From: Atopsyche davidsoni
Taxonomy: Eukaryota; Arthropoda; Insecta; Trichoptera; Hydrobiosidae
Direction of reading: 5' to 3'
Length of the DNA stretch: 64,000 nucleotides
NCBI GenBank assembly: GCA_022113835.1
Contig: JAILWY010000023.1
Span: forward strand, 18,381,501 to 18,445,500
Shown here piece after piece: positions 21,901 to 31,789 of the stretch. Positions within the stretch are counted from its first letter, which is position 1, and each line of letters starts with the position of its first letter. Under the pieces are notes generated by a model. The model saw only the letters and a list, made by a program, of their open reading frames with translations, searched no databases and had not been told where the DNA came from. A program made the translations under genes and the position numbers.

Positions 21901-24677
21901 GAATTTTCTAAAGGGAGACGTAAATCAACCAATTTAGAAGATGCTTTGTCTGAACTAGAGGCAATATACAATAGTCTTGGCCTTGGAGATGAAGATCTGT
22001 TGGACAGAGCGGAGCATCAAGAGATGATGGCAGCTCCCAAAACTACAGAAGCCTTTCCTTATTCTGGGTCATGCAATGATAATTACTTTAGGTTTCCTAG
22101 TTATTCTGATTCATCTGATGCCCCAATCATGATGAGAAGAAATAGTGTCAGCAGAAAATCGGCTGTTCCGGATAAAAAGCATGATGACATGGCATATCGA
22201 AGATTAAATCCTCATGAGAGACCTGCTTCCAGAGATGCTAACACTCTTGTTTCACAAGTCAGCTACATGCTTGCTTCTCCAGTTCCGGGTGAGACAGTTG
22301 TGGATACGGGAGATGTTGATGGTTCAGAGCCCAATGTGATATTAGATGACGTTGTATTCAGGAACATCAAGCAAGCCAACAATTACTTGAAAATAGAAGA
22401 TCCTCAACTTCCATTCGGTATACCTATTGGACCTATCTCCCCAGCACCCAACAGTGATTATTTGCACGCAACTCCTGAAATCAAATCTAGAAATAGATTT
22501 ATTCCCCAAAGGTCTCCTGACATAGTGACAGATGACTTGGCTTTCAGGACTTTAAGAAAGGATTCTCGGAATCCTTCTGGTATGTCAAAAGAAGACTATG
22601 AATCCATTATTAATAATAATAGTGATAATAAGAGCCTCAGTCAAACATCAAAAGTGTTCGATAATCACGTAATTAAAAAGAAACGTGCCGTCAGATCTCT
22701 CTCTGCCAACATATTCACTTTGATTCAGCGAGAGATTGATGACGCCCTCGGTCTCTGCAATGATCGTGCACTAGACAAAGCTCAAAGCATTCCAGACTTA
22801 CCAGATGCTGTAGTAGAATTTGGTAAAAGTGGCAAACTGCCTCCTAATTTTAAAACATCTCAACAATTATTATTAGATCATCCAAGCAATTTGACGTTGG
22901 ATGAAACTCGTCCAATATTTAAATATGATATATCAGTTGAAAATAAAGAAAGTGAATATTCTTATAAATCTAATGATGATAGAGGTATAGTACATTTGGA
23001 ACCAGAAAGAGCCAGTAAAGAAGAAATTAATTGTAATCAAGTACATCTTCCTATACGACCAACAAAAGAAGATTTTAACATTACTCTAGATATTATGGCT
23101 CAAGAAGCCCACGAGACCAGTGCACGATTAGGAATAGCTCTCAAAGAACTTCAAAGAGAAAACCCGACTTCCAGCCAAGCTAAGGAAATCAAGTATAAAT
23201 CGGAAGATTCTCTAAAAGATATTGGAAACAATATCAAAAGTATGAATGACCTCCAAAGCCTGTCCTACCAACCTAACATGAATATGCTTCAGGTAAAAGA
23301 CACCAAGCAGGAAGATTTTTTTTCCAGAAAACCCTTCATTAATATTAACTACCAGACTGGTGATTTAGAGGGCAGAATTTTTGATAGCTCTCGATATGCA
23401 AAAAATAATAGTGAAAAAGACTTTTTAAATAAAATAACTTCTGAAACAAACGGGTCCGTGGAAGATAGTTTAATGAAAATATCCAACCAATTAAATATTG
23501 TGGGTCATCAACTGAAATCAACTTCTGAACAAAAAGAAATCTTCAATAAAGAAGGATTCAAATTAAAGGCACTGGCAAACCAATGCGATATTAATATAAA
23601 CAGAAGTCTTGATATATCCACTGAAACAAAATCTGCACAAACAGAAACAAAAATTAATCCGGTTACCAAATACGAGATTCCATTATTCAATCCTAAGCTT
23701 GGAGTAAGTGTGGGCAATGTTAAATTAAATTCAGAATCGACTAATGTACTCTTGACAAACTCCAATCTTAAGAAATTTGATGAGATGAATAGCTTTGATG
23801 ATTTAAGAAAAGGAATAAGTGAGCTCTTAGATGGTTTCTCCAATATCAATGAGGATAAACCAAAGATAGGAAAAAAAATTGAGTTATTTGTTCTAAAGGA
23901 CTCCAATAAAACAATCGAAGTGCCATCAAGCTTGCCTGATAGATTACTTTTTCCTAAAAATGAGTCGTTAAATCAAAACAAAATTGCAAAATCTATCAAG
24001 ACTGGAAAAGAGTCCCCTATTGACTCATCTTCTCACGATGACATTAATGTAAAACCAAAGGACAATAGAGCATCTCCTGAATATAATTCTTCTGAAGAAC
24101 TCGCTATGATATTTAATCTTAACCGAGAAGATTCTGTGAAGACCAATAGAGTAAATCAAGCAGAAATAAATAAAATAGAGCCTAAGGACGATAGTCACTT
24201 GGATTTAAATTCTCCACGTCTCGTCAAGACAGTCAATCAGACCATTAGAAAACATTCTTTGGAAGAATCGAGAGAACCTTGCATCAAGAAGACCGAAGAC
24301 TTGCCGGAAACTGTAGCTCGGAAGCCGGCGAGCGACGAGGCGCCGTGGAGAGTAAATAGGAGGAAGTACTCGACTGACGATGGGAACAAAGGTAAGGCAT
24401 CTGGTCTGTAGCATGTCTGTTGTTCGTGTTTGTTTTGTTAAAGTGACTATCTCCCTATAACAGATCCCTCCTCATGTTAATGCTTTGTGTTTTGGCAGGT
24501 ACGTGTGGCGCCTTGACCCCTGCTAAGCGCAGATCTTGGTACCACGATCCCAACACCCTGCTGCTCGCATGCTCCTACACGTTGATTTGCACTCAGCAGC
24601 TTGCTGGCTTGGATTTTTTAACCGTATTGGGCATCTTGCTAGCCATGATATCCATAATTGCGATGCTGATTATCTAG
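18880..24677 (+). CDS. Large predicted tail-anchored protein, three coding exons
   Basis: Coding exons 18880-18951, 19690-24391 and 24499-24677 total 4953 nt, giving about 1650 residues and a TAG stop. Both introns are GT-AG and keep the frame (phase 0, then phase 1). The start ATG has A at -3 and G at +4. Residues 25-65 are Gly/Ala-rich. At about 66-80 a Lys-Glu-Arg-Trp-Ser-Ile-Gly-Lys-Leu-Phe block runs into a basic Arg/Lys cluster and then a Ser/Asp-rich acidic patch. The middle is long, low-complexity and mostly disordered, with many Ser, Asn, Lys and Asp, and few Cys or Trp. A short helix-like segment (Leu-Glu-Asp-Ala-Leu-Ser-Glu-Leu-Glu-Ala-Ile) is coded at about 21937. The last 39 residues are hydrophobic and the final 22 or so form a membrane segment that ends at the stop. 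This arrangement predicts a cytoplasmic protein anchored by its C-terminus in the ER or another membrane. I recognise no family. A cytoskeletal or organelle-tethering role is only a guess. A promoter and 5' untranslated exons are not resolved. Confidence 0.85.
18952..19689 (+). other. Intron 1, filled with fold-back repeat copies
   Basis: A 738-bp intron from GTAAGT to TCTGATTTCAG. It contains fold-back repeat sequence at about 19260-19600, so one of the dispersed elements has settled inside the transcription unit. Confidence 0.6.
19260..19600. repeat. Fold-back repeat family, two partial copies
   Basis: A tail segment at 19260-19380 (AAAATGGAATTCCACCAAGT, CTCTCTGTCAAAAATATTG) is followed at 19405-19600 by a second copy. 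That copy has TTTGATAATGCCAACGTGGA, the mini-stem GGTTGGC, GAAACCGGTCACC, then AACATGTGGAAAAATCACTC and the same tail. The copies at 25561, 49440, 58140 and 62822 share this order. Confidence 0.8.
19690..24391 (+). other. Coding exon 2, giant 4.7-kb exon
   Basis: It opens after TTTCAG and runs 4702 nt without a stop to a GTAAGG donor at 24392, ending in phase 1. Its 5' third (to about 21000) is GC- and CpG-rich, while the rest is AT-rich with many Asn, Lys and Ile codons. If the donor is ignored, translation ends seven codons later at the TAG ending at 24411, giving a form without the membrane anchor. Confidence 0.92.
24392..24498 (+). other. Intron 2 (107 bp)
   Basis: GTAAGG donor, a pyrimidine-containing TTTTGTTAAAG region and a TTTTGGCAG acceptor. 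The short length would allow frequent retention, which would give the anchor-less form. Confidence 0.8.
24499..24677 (+). other. Coding exon 3: C-terminal membrane anchor
   Basis: Begins in phase 1 (completing a Gly codon) with Thr-Cys-Gly-Ala-Leu-Thr-Pro, a basic Lys-Arg-Arg patch and Trp-Tyr-His-Asp-Pro-Asn. It then continues into a hydrophobic run with Gln-Gln and one Asp in the middle, ending in Met-Leu-Ile-Ile-stop. The basic patch before the hydrophobic run and the missing tail fit a C-terminal anchor with the bulk of the protein in the cytoplasm. Confidence 0.88.
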
Positions 24678-24930
24678 CCCTGATTGTAGTCTCGCTGTGT
24701 GTGCCTTTGTGTATGTCAAAATTTTATTGTGTCGCTTTAACATTATACATATAAATATGTCATATGGTTTTAATACAAACTATTTTGATATTTCAACTAT
24801 GAAATAGCTGCATGTAAAATATAATTGTCTAATTCTAATGTATTTAAGTATTTTGTATCAATCGGTGCCAAAAATAGTACAATAGAGTTGTATAAAATAT
24901 TGATTTTTCATACATCTTTTGTTATAATTG

Positions 24931-24936
<6 letters not shown>

Positions 24937-25021
<85 letters not shown>

Positions 25022-25022
25022 C
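24937..25022. repeat. (TA)n microsatellite in the probable 3' UTR
   Basis: A TA tract of about 85 bp with one CATA interruption, between the stop codon and the candidate poly(A) signal. Confidence 0.95.
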
Positions 25023-25034
25023 TCCAAGTATTCC

Positions 25035-25040
25035 AATAAA
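25035..25040 (+). terminator. Candidate AATAAA poly(A) signal of the large gene
   Basis: AATAAA about 360 bp after the stop codon, the first canonical signal downstream. A TG-rich stretch follows at 25050. A weaker ATAAAT lies at about 24751. Confidence 0.45.
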
Positions 25041-25560
25041 TTGTCTATGAAAAAAATGGTGTTTTTGAAATTCGTATAATGCAGTGGAATATAAACTGAA
25101 CAAGGGGCTCGACAGGAGAATGATGGACAAATCTCATTACCATTTGCACATTAACAAATTAGATCATTGCACACAACATTCACGCAGTATGTTCGTAATA
25201 GACACCAGTGTGAGTTGACACTTTATATTTATTTACTTAAATTATTATTTATCCTGAATTCCATATTAATTAAACTTTTTTTTCTGCACCGGTCAAATCT
25301 CACTTTTATGCCCATCACCGTCACTTTGCTATTTGTCATAAACATACTTAATAATCATATGATATTTGATTGATGATGTCACATTCCAAAAGTCAGCACT
25401 GCTAAAAGAAAACATTTTATTTAATACAACGTTGCTGAATGTAAATAAATTCATGAATAAGTTTAATGTTAAATTAAATATTATAAATAATCATCACAAA
25501 TAATAAAGTTAGAAAATATTTTAGACACAATGTGAAATAATTACTACAATAAAATACAAT

Positions 25561-25735
25561 ATTTTTGAATAAAATACTTGAGTGATTTTCCACATTTTTG
25601 TTTTTATTAGTGACCGGTTTCGCCAACCTTTCACGTTGGCACTCTGTTTGATAATGCCAACGTGAAAGGTTGGCGAAACCGGTCACTAATAAAAACAAAA
25701 ATGTGGAAAATCACTCAAGTATTTTATTCAAAAAT
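25561..25735. repeat. Perfect 81-bp palindrome of the fold-back repeat family
   Basis: Left arm 25561-25641 and right arm 25655-25735 are exact reverse complements, separated by a 13-nt loop. Each arm includes the GTGACCGGTTTCGCCAACC word or its complement. The family tail (AAAATGGAATTCCACCAAGT...) follows at 25740-25790. Of the copies in the window this is the only perfect palindrome, so it is the youngest or has been kept identical by gene conversion. Confidence 0.95.
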
Positions 25736-26153
25736 TTTAAAATGGAATTCCACCAAGTACTCTCTGTCAAAAATATTGAATTTCTTAACAATAAAATACC
25801 TCTGCGATGGTCAATTTTTTGATTGTACAAATAACGGGCGATTGTTTTATTAGTTATTTATTTAATAGACACTTGTTGACTGAAAAGAAAACTACACCTA
25901 TTCCCTGATATACACTATAGATAGCTTCTATAGAAAATTTAAAACAAACTAAAATGTTCATAGTTCAGTAATTTATTTCAACGTAAAATAAAACTAAACA
26001 TATTTAAAAAAAAACACAAATAACGGTTTATTCATTAAATGACAAAAATATAAAGGGATATGTATGTAATTCATTTTACATTTAGAAACAATAAATATAA
26101 TTAATGAATTAAGATAACTTATTAAATACTTCACGTGAGTTTTATTTGATTTA

Positions 26154-26200
26154 TCGCATTACTAGTTTCGAACCATAGACCAGGTCATCTTCAAATGCAA
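26154..26200 (-). ncRNA. Hammerhead-ribozyme-like motif
   Basis: Read on the minus strand: stem I strand TTGCAT, core TTGAAGA, stem II GACC...GGTT with an 8-nt loop, then GAA, the self-complementary ACTAGT, A, and stem I partner ATGCGA. Stem I pairs over 6 bp with one wobble, directly next to the core. The self-complementary hexamer after GAA would be a minimal stem III formed between two copies. Such short stems III are known from hammerheads in Penelope-like retroelements. The core has T where the consensus has C3, which would be expected to reduce or abolish cleavage, and the first pair of stem II is not G-C. Identification is by inspection only. Confidence 0.4.
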
Positions 26201-26329
26201 AATTAAACTCAGTTTAATTGTGCAGTATTTAAAAAGTTATCTCTATTCATTAATAATATGGATCTTCACCAAACAAATGCCTTGTCTCTCAACAATAATA
26301 AATATAAATAGTAAAATTCAACCAACAAT

Positions 26330-26605
26330 TTAATTGTAGACTTTTAATTTTTTTTTCCTGATCGGAATGATGTCACTTTCATCACTTGATATTACTTGAT
26401 GTGATTCAAGATCAATTTTAGATGAATTAGAAACAATTTCATAACGGTGAACCTCAGTAATGGAATTTTATTATTGACTATTGTTTTGGTTTTCAGTCAA
26501 ATCTTTATAGACCTCCTCATATTGAGTTGAGGTTTTATTTATATTTCTCTGAAATAGGAGAGCTCGTTCAACATTCAGGTCATTTTGTAGAAAATGACTA
26601 ACCAA
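26330..26605 (-). pseudogene. pogo/Tigger-type transposase C-terminus, copy 1
   Basis: The minus strand reads, in broken frame, Phe-Leu-Gln-Asn-Asp-x-Asn-Val-Glu-Arg-Ala-Leu-Leu-Phe-Gln-Arg, later a Tyr-Lys-Asp-Leu segment, and a Ser-Ser-Asp-Glu-Ser-Asp-Ile-Ile-Pro-Ile-Arg end. The same protein stretch occurs at 44110-44498 on the + strand. The Asn-Asp-Pro/x-Asn-x-Glu-Arg block and the acidic serine tail resemble the C-terminal part of pogo/Tigger (CENP-B/Jerky-like) transposases. The DDE part is absent. Confidence 0.5.
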
Positions 26606-26609
26606 TTAT

Positions 26610-27300
26610 CGCCTCGATTCATGTCTTTCTTTTGTCGTTCTCTTTGTCAGTTTCATCGAGCGAGTCTCTGCAACCCTGAACTTTATACACGCTAGGAAGA
26701 CGGTCGCTTCAGAATAAATGGAATTAAAAAATGACTCGAAATTATAGCGCCAGTGTTAACGAAAGAACGGAATTGAAAAATGCCTGCAGAAGATTTTTTT
26801 TTTTTAAAACCGCTCAAAAGTGAAATTGTGGAAACAAAGTACCATGTCAATCAGGGGATAGGGGGACTTAGTTTTGTTGAAATAAAAATGAGACTCAACC
26901 GCACACGTTGAAATAAAAAAACGGTAAGTTTCATCATCGGAGTTTCCGTCTGCAGTCGGCGTCGCTCGCAGCACGCTCGGTCGCCCGGCGCCTCGACGCC
27001 CCGAGCCCCGAGCCCCGACGCCCCGACGCCCGTCGACTGCGTTCTAATGCCCTCGGTGTCTGATTATAGGTGTCGTGTGAGCGCAGAGTAGGCCGATATA
27101 TTCCTCCCTTGCGGTCTCCTTTCGGCGGACGATTCACAATATCGCAGTCCTAGAACGGTAGTGTCATATTAAACATTACATATCTATCTCCATGTACCTC
27201 TATTTATTTACTTTGTATTAACAATATAAATATATTTTACTAAATAAAGAAGCTTCCAATAACGTCAATATATTTTAATTATTTTTAGGATCCTAACTTC
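26610..27300. other. Intergenic stretch, GC-rich patch at 26940-27070
   Basis: No gene seen. A short CCCGACGCC-type repeated patch lies near 27000-27030. Confidence 0.4.
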
Positions 27301-27309
27301 TCGTTTTAA

Positions 27310-28395
27310 ATTTGAAGTCGAACCGATCTCCGAAGGGACGGAAGCGAGCGAGCGAAGGAGACTTCGGGGTTTTGTTAAAAAAAAATATTTCGGAACACCG
27401 TCGGCGAGACGACCGTGGAAATTTCGGCGGGGCCTCGCCGACTCGAATCCCCGGAGAGTCGTCTCCGTCGCTTCAGTGTGGCGAGCGATATCGCAATGCG
27501 AGGAGAAGCCCGCAAACGCACTCGCGGCATTCGCAAAATCGTTCAACTCAATTTTAAAACTGCACCGGCGATCGCGTCTCGCAGATCACCTCGTGAGGAA
27601 GACGCTATATCTCGGAATTCCGTTCAACATTTGGCGCCACCTGGGAGGCGACGCGAGGGACTCGTTCGCGAATAGCGTCGATAAAGAAGACGACTGTCGA
27701 ATCTCGGAAACATCCCATTTCAGAAATCGTCGTCGATCATCGTCGAGAGTCCGCGAGTGGACTCGCAAACCGGACGGACGATTCGAGATACCGAATGCGG
27801 CGGGATTCTCAAATATCGAGCGGAATGAGTATATGCTAATTTAAAAATATACCTCAAAGGGAAGATATTCCCTTTTAGCGGAGTCGCTGCGAAGGTGGCG
27901 CGCTAGTGACGGCGGCGGCCGGCAGGTGGCAGGCGGCCCGCGCCCCCCTCCCGCGCCCCCTCCCGCTTCCCCGCCCGCTCCCTGCGCTGACACCCGCCGC
28001 CTCCTCGCACTCGCATACCCGAGTTGGCCGTCCTCGCCGGAGGCATGTCGCGTTTTCCTTCATCTCCGAGTCGACGATATCTCGAGTCGGGCCCTCGAGC
28101 GGCGTCGGGTCGCCGGTCGCCGCGAACGTGACGTCCCGGAATCGAGGAGAGGCCGACGCTCCGCGAACGCAGAGCGCGCTGCGCGTCTCCGCCGGGACCG
28201 TTAGGTGTGCAGTTTTCGATCGATTCGCTGCAGTGTTGCGGACGACTCCGCGCGGCCGAGGGAATTCCGGAAGAACTGTCGGATCGCGAGGCGACAGGTC
28301 GTTCGTTTTCGTGACATCGCGCGCGCCGAGTCGCCTCGATACTCGCAGGTGAACCTCCGTCGGCGCCCGCCGGTCTGCCGCGCCGGATCCTCCGC
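27310..28395 (+). promoter_or_regulatory. CpG-rich block ending in a splice donor: candidate promoter and first exon
   Basis: Over a kilobase with very many CpG dinucleotides, in contrast to the AT-rich flanks. A good donor (CGCG|GTGAGTAA) lies at 28396. The block gives overlapping long frames on both strands (27875-28624) with arginine, alanine and proline bias and no family signature, as expected of non-coding GC-rich DNA. A non-coding first exon of a downstream + strand gene, for example the one with exons at 40740, is the simplest reading. The CpG-rich DNA continues to about 28850. The rest to 29000 holds no gene. Confidence 0.35.
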
Positions 28396-28999
28396 GGTGA
28401 GTAACCGATCGCCGCCGTCGATTCGAGACGGGCGCGCGCCGGCCCGCTCCGGCCCGCCCCGGCCCGCGCCCGCCTCGCCCGCCTCGCCCGAGGAGCCCGC
28501 CGGGATTCAAAACCGGTACGGCGATTCCGGTCTGTTGGAAATTTCTCGTCGCTCTCTAGAATCTCGAGGAATTCGCATTTCTGCAGTCGCAGCGGACGCG
28601 AGAGCGCGCGCGCTCGCGGATTAGACTCTCGCCGCCGACTCTCGCGGTGCCCTCGAGAGGTGTCGAGGAGGACGAGGGATGGATTCGGCGGATCGAGGGA
28701 GTGACTGCGCGCCGCGACGGGACGAGGGAAGTCGGCTCGGTTCCGTGCGGTCCTTCCGACCCGCGGCCGGTCGCCGGTCGCCGGTCGCCGGAGCGGAACG
28801 CCGCGCCCCGCCCGGCCGCTGCATACGCATACTCGACGACCGCTTAAAATAAATCTCCTTCATTAATGTAAATTCACTTCTTTTTGTAGAATTGTTTTAA
28901 AACGGCAATTGTATAAAATTCGTCAGAAACATTAAATTCACAGTACATTTGATTTACCACCTGACGATCACCGCATCTCTTTTAAACCGAAACGTAGCC

Positions 29000-29115
29000 G
29001 TAACGAAACCGATCACAAAAACGTAGAAAACCACAAAAAAATATTTAGAAATTTCAAATTGGATTTCCATCCAGTACTTTCTTTCAAAAATATTTCTTAT
29101 ATTATATATTAATTT
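29000..29115. repeat. Degenerate tail of the fold-back repeat family
   Basis: The order ACCGATCAC, AAAACCACAAAAAAATATTT, AATTGGATTTCCATCCAGTA, then CTTTCAAAAATATT parallels the tail of the 25.6-kb copy (AAAATCACTCAAGTATTTT, AATGGAATTCCACCAAGTA, CTGTCAAAAATATT). It is diverged and the palindromic head is lost. Confidence 0.4.
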
Positions 29116-29504
29116 CCAATGAGGTCTGGAACGGTCGAAGTTTCGCAAAGGCTGCCCGGTCGTATCCTCGGCGACGCTATCCCGACACCGGCTCGACTTC
29201 GGCATTCGTCCCGCGACTCGGTTTGTCACTCAGATTGACGCTACCGCCCCCCGCGTGCTAGTCCACTCGTCCTCGCATCCACACGGCACACTTCTCCATC
29301 GTCAGGAACGCCGATCTCTCACCTGGTCCCGAATCGAGGCCGAAATTCGTCAGCATGCGGCACATTCCGGTCGATCGATTTGAGATCGAGCGGATCGATC
29401 GCACCGCAACGTTCGGCAGCGCAGTAATAATAGTCATTCGTGTCGCGGATCGAGGCCACCGCCTGTTTTCACCCGAGCCAAAATTTGCAGTGCGGATCTC
29501 TGGG

Positions 29505-29633
29505 ACCGCTCCGGGGTCTCCGGGGGCCTCCGAGGTCTCCGGGGGCCTCCGAGGTCTCCGGGGGCCTCCGAGGTCTCCGGGGGCCTCCGAGGTCTCCGGG
29601 GGCCTCCGAGGTCTCCGGGGGCCTCCGAGGCCC
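29505..29633. repeat. 19-bp GC-rich minisatellite
   Basis: About six units of GGGGGCCTCCGAGGTCTCC with almost no divergence. Because 19 is not a multiple of three, all frames are open and give unrelated repeat peptides. None is a real gene. Flanking 29115-29500 and 29640-30160 show no gene. Confidence 0.93.
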
Positions 29634-30164
29634 GCGTCTTCGGCGGCGGCGGCTCTCCGGGGACGTCCCGCGCTGAGTGACGATTTTCTGTCGTGCGATC
29701 GCGAGTGCGTTCATATCTGTAGATTTTTTTTTAACAGTTCAGCTATTTTTCGGCGATACGCGAAATAATGACACGAGAAATGCGAACGCATGCCAGAAAA
29801 GGTACGAAAACAGCCGACGATGACATCGGATAAGATTCAATTGTTTTAAGTAACATTGTCCAACCCGACGGTTGAGTTCGGAAAAGATCCCCTACAATAG
29901 TGCCCGCAATGTGGATATTTAAAAACTATGTTTATATATGTAAGCGATTGGTTTAGTTATTTTTTTAAAAGTGTCATCGCGATCGCCACTCCCCCGTACA
30001 TGGAACCGATACATATTTAAAAAAAAGCGTTTAGTCCGCAAAACGCCTCGGCACTATCGTTATGCGCTCCTCTTCTGACACCACAAAATGTTATGATGTT
30101 ACTGTATGTTGATATACCTTTATTAATTAAAAATATACAAAAAGCAAATATAGTAACATTCTTA

Positions 30165-30275
30165 GACCCCCGTTTACAGTTCGTGGATCCCCAATTTTAT
30201 TTTTCGCTGTCATCGACCTCTTGCAGGGCGGAATCGACTCCTGGGGGTCGATATTGAACACTTTGGGAACCTATG
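30165..30275 (-). mobile_element. Type C hAT end fragment
   Basis: CCCCGTTTACAGTTCGTGGA, a TCATCGACC word, GGGGTCGATATTGA and CTTTGGGAACCTATG are the reverse complement of both ends of the hAT at 60467-62239. The terminal TATG lies directly against the 8-bp ATCTAAGG that the neighbouring type B element duplicated, so type B appears to have inserted exactly at the edge of this fragment. Confidence 0.6.
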
Positions 30276-30283
30276 ATCTAAGG

Positions 30284-31745
30284 CGGTGGTCCCCAACCCT
30301 GTGCCCGCGGGCGCCATGGCGCCCGCCGACGATTTTACGTGCGCCCGCCGCTCTCCGACCACAATTAAAAATATATTTATGTTAAAAAAAAAAATATTAA
30401 AAAAAAAAAAAATATTTAGTAATCAAAAAAAATAATTAATTAAACAGTGGGCGAAAAATTAGAACGCCATTGGAGTTTGTGGGTTTTGAAAATATTATCG
30501 GTTTAGGACAGGTACCGACGGGCAATAAAATTATTTTTGCCGAGCGTCGATGGGACAACAATCTTAATTGGATTTACAAATCAGCGTCTGGTTTAGGGCG
30601 GCTAGTTACCTGAGCGGGCCAATGTTTATGAAATAAACTTTTAATATTCATTATATTTATGCATTTTAACATGTTTATGAAATAAACAAAATCACACCGA
30701 CGTACCTTTTGGAGCTTAAGGGCCTAGTCTGCATAACGAGTTTTTTTGATCATTTTCTAGTCCGCTTTGCGAAAAATCCACTGCACCAATCGAAAAAATT
30801 TAAATGCAAAAAGTTTGATACATTCCTTTTTTCGAATAAAATATATTTTTATTTCTTATAAATTTACTATTAATATGATAAATATGTGTTTTTCCGATTG
30901 AAGTGTAGGAATTTGGAGATTCGTTATGTCCCTTTTCCAAGAGTCCTAAACATTCAAAAGTTTTTTTTTTTAATTGAAATTAAAAGATTAAATATAAACC
31001 ATGTGCGCAATATTATTAAAAAAATTAAAAAAAAAAATCTTTAACAAACTTTGGTTTTGAAAAGTCGTCATTTATCCAATTTTTCAACATCTTCAAGATT
31101 TTATTTTACCCTTAAAATGGACGTTAATTAAATAATAAAAAATAGATAAATATAATTTATAGTTTTTTCAATTCTCTGTAAAAAAATCAACTTTCGATAT
31201 AGCTAAATATAGTGACAATTAAATTAATTTAATTTCCAACTAGGTGTGCCACAAGTTTCTGGTTTTTTTTTCATCAATGAAAAGTGGATAATTTAAAAAA
31301 ATATATAATAATAAATATAGTTTTTTCAAAGTATCGTCCCTCGCTAGCTACACATTTTTGCCATTTCTCTGTCAGTACACGAATACCGTGACAGTAAAAT
31401 GACCGTCGGACCGAAACCATTCATCCCACCAATTTTACACTTTTTGGCCAAGTGTAGCCCAGCCAATCCATAATATATTATTAAAAAATTTAATATGTAG
31501 TTTTAATATGCGTTTAATATGTAGTTAGCGCCATCTATATGTGAAAGCCAAAAACTTAGTAGCGCTTCTAGAAAATCTATTTTTTTTTTTTTTTTTATTT
31601 TTTTTTATTTTTTTTTTTTTTTTTTAGCTGGGCTTTGGAACTACTTTCGGGAGCAGAAAAATACCTTGAAAAAATAAATGGCGCCCGCCGCCCGACCGGC
31701 GGGCGCCATTTGTGCTCTTGGGTCCTAAAAGGTTGGGGACCCGTG
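30284..31745. mobile_element. Type B hAT-like MITE, copy B, 8-bp TSD, carrying a mariner
   Basis: It begins CGGTGGTCCCCAACC and ends GGTTGGGGACCCGTG, flanked by the perfect duplication ATCTAAGG at 30276-30283 and 31746-31753. The GGGCGCC palindromes at both ends match copies A and C. The interior is AT-rich and shares long stretches with 50095-50290 and 51895-52395. Near the right end lies a mariner fragment, followed by a 60-bp T-rich run. Confidence 0.9.
31241..31570 (-). mobile_element. Mariner remnant inside copy B
   Basis: One end is TAGGTGTGCCACAAGTTTCT at 31241. The other is a GAAAGCCAAAAACTTAG word ending near 31570. Read on the minus strand, the interior gives the C-terminal part of a mariner transposase (Phe-x-x-His-Gly-Ile-Arg-Val-Leu, then Lys-Trp-Gln-Lys-Cys-Val-Ala). 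Most of the element is deleted. It sits at the same place in the type B sequence as the mariner of copy C, in matching relative orientation. The insertion therefore predates the split of these copies. Confidence 0.7.
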
Positions 31746-31789
31746 ATCTAAGGAGTCAGTCGGTCTGAGAACTAGTATTTACTATAGAT

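Noticed and set aside
27875..28624. A 211-codon minus frame and overlapping + frames
   Set aside because: All frames of this CpG-rich block are open by composition. Extreme Arg/Ala/Pro bias and no domains.
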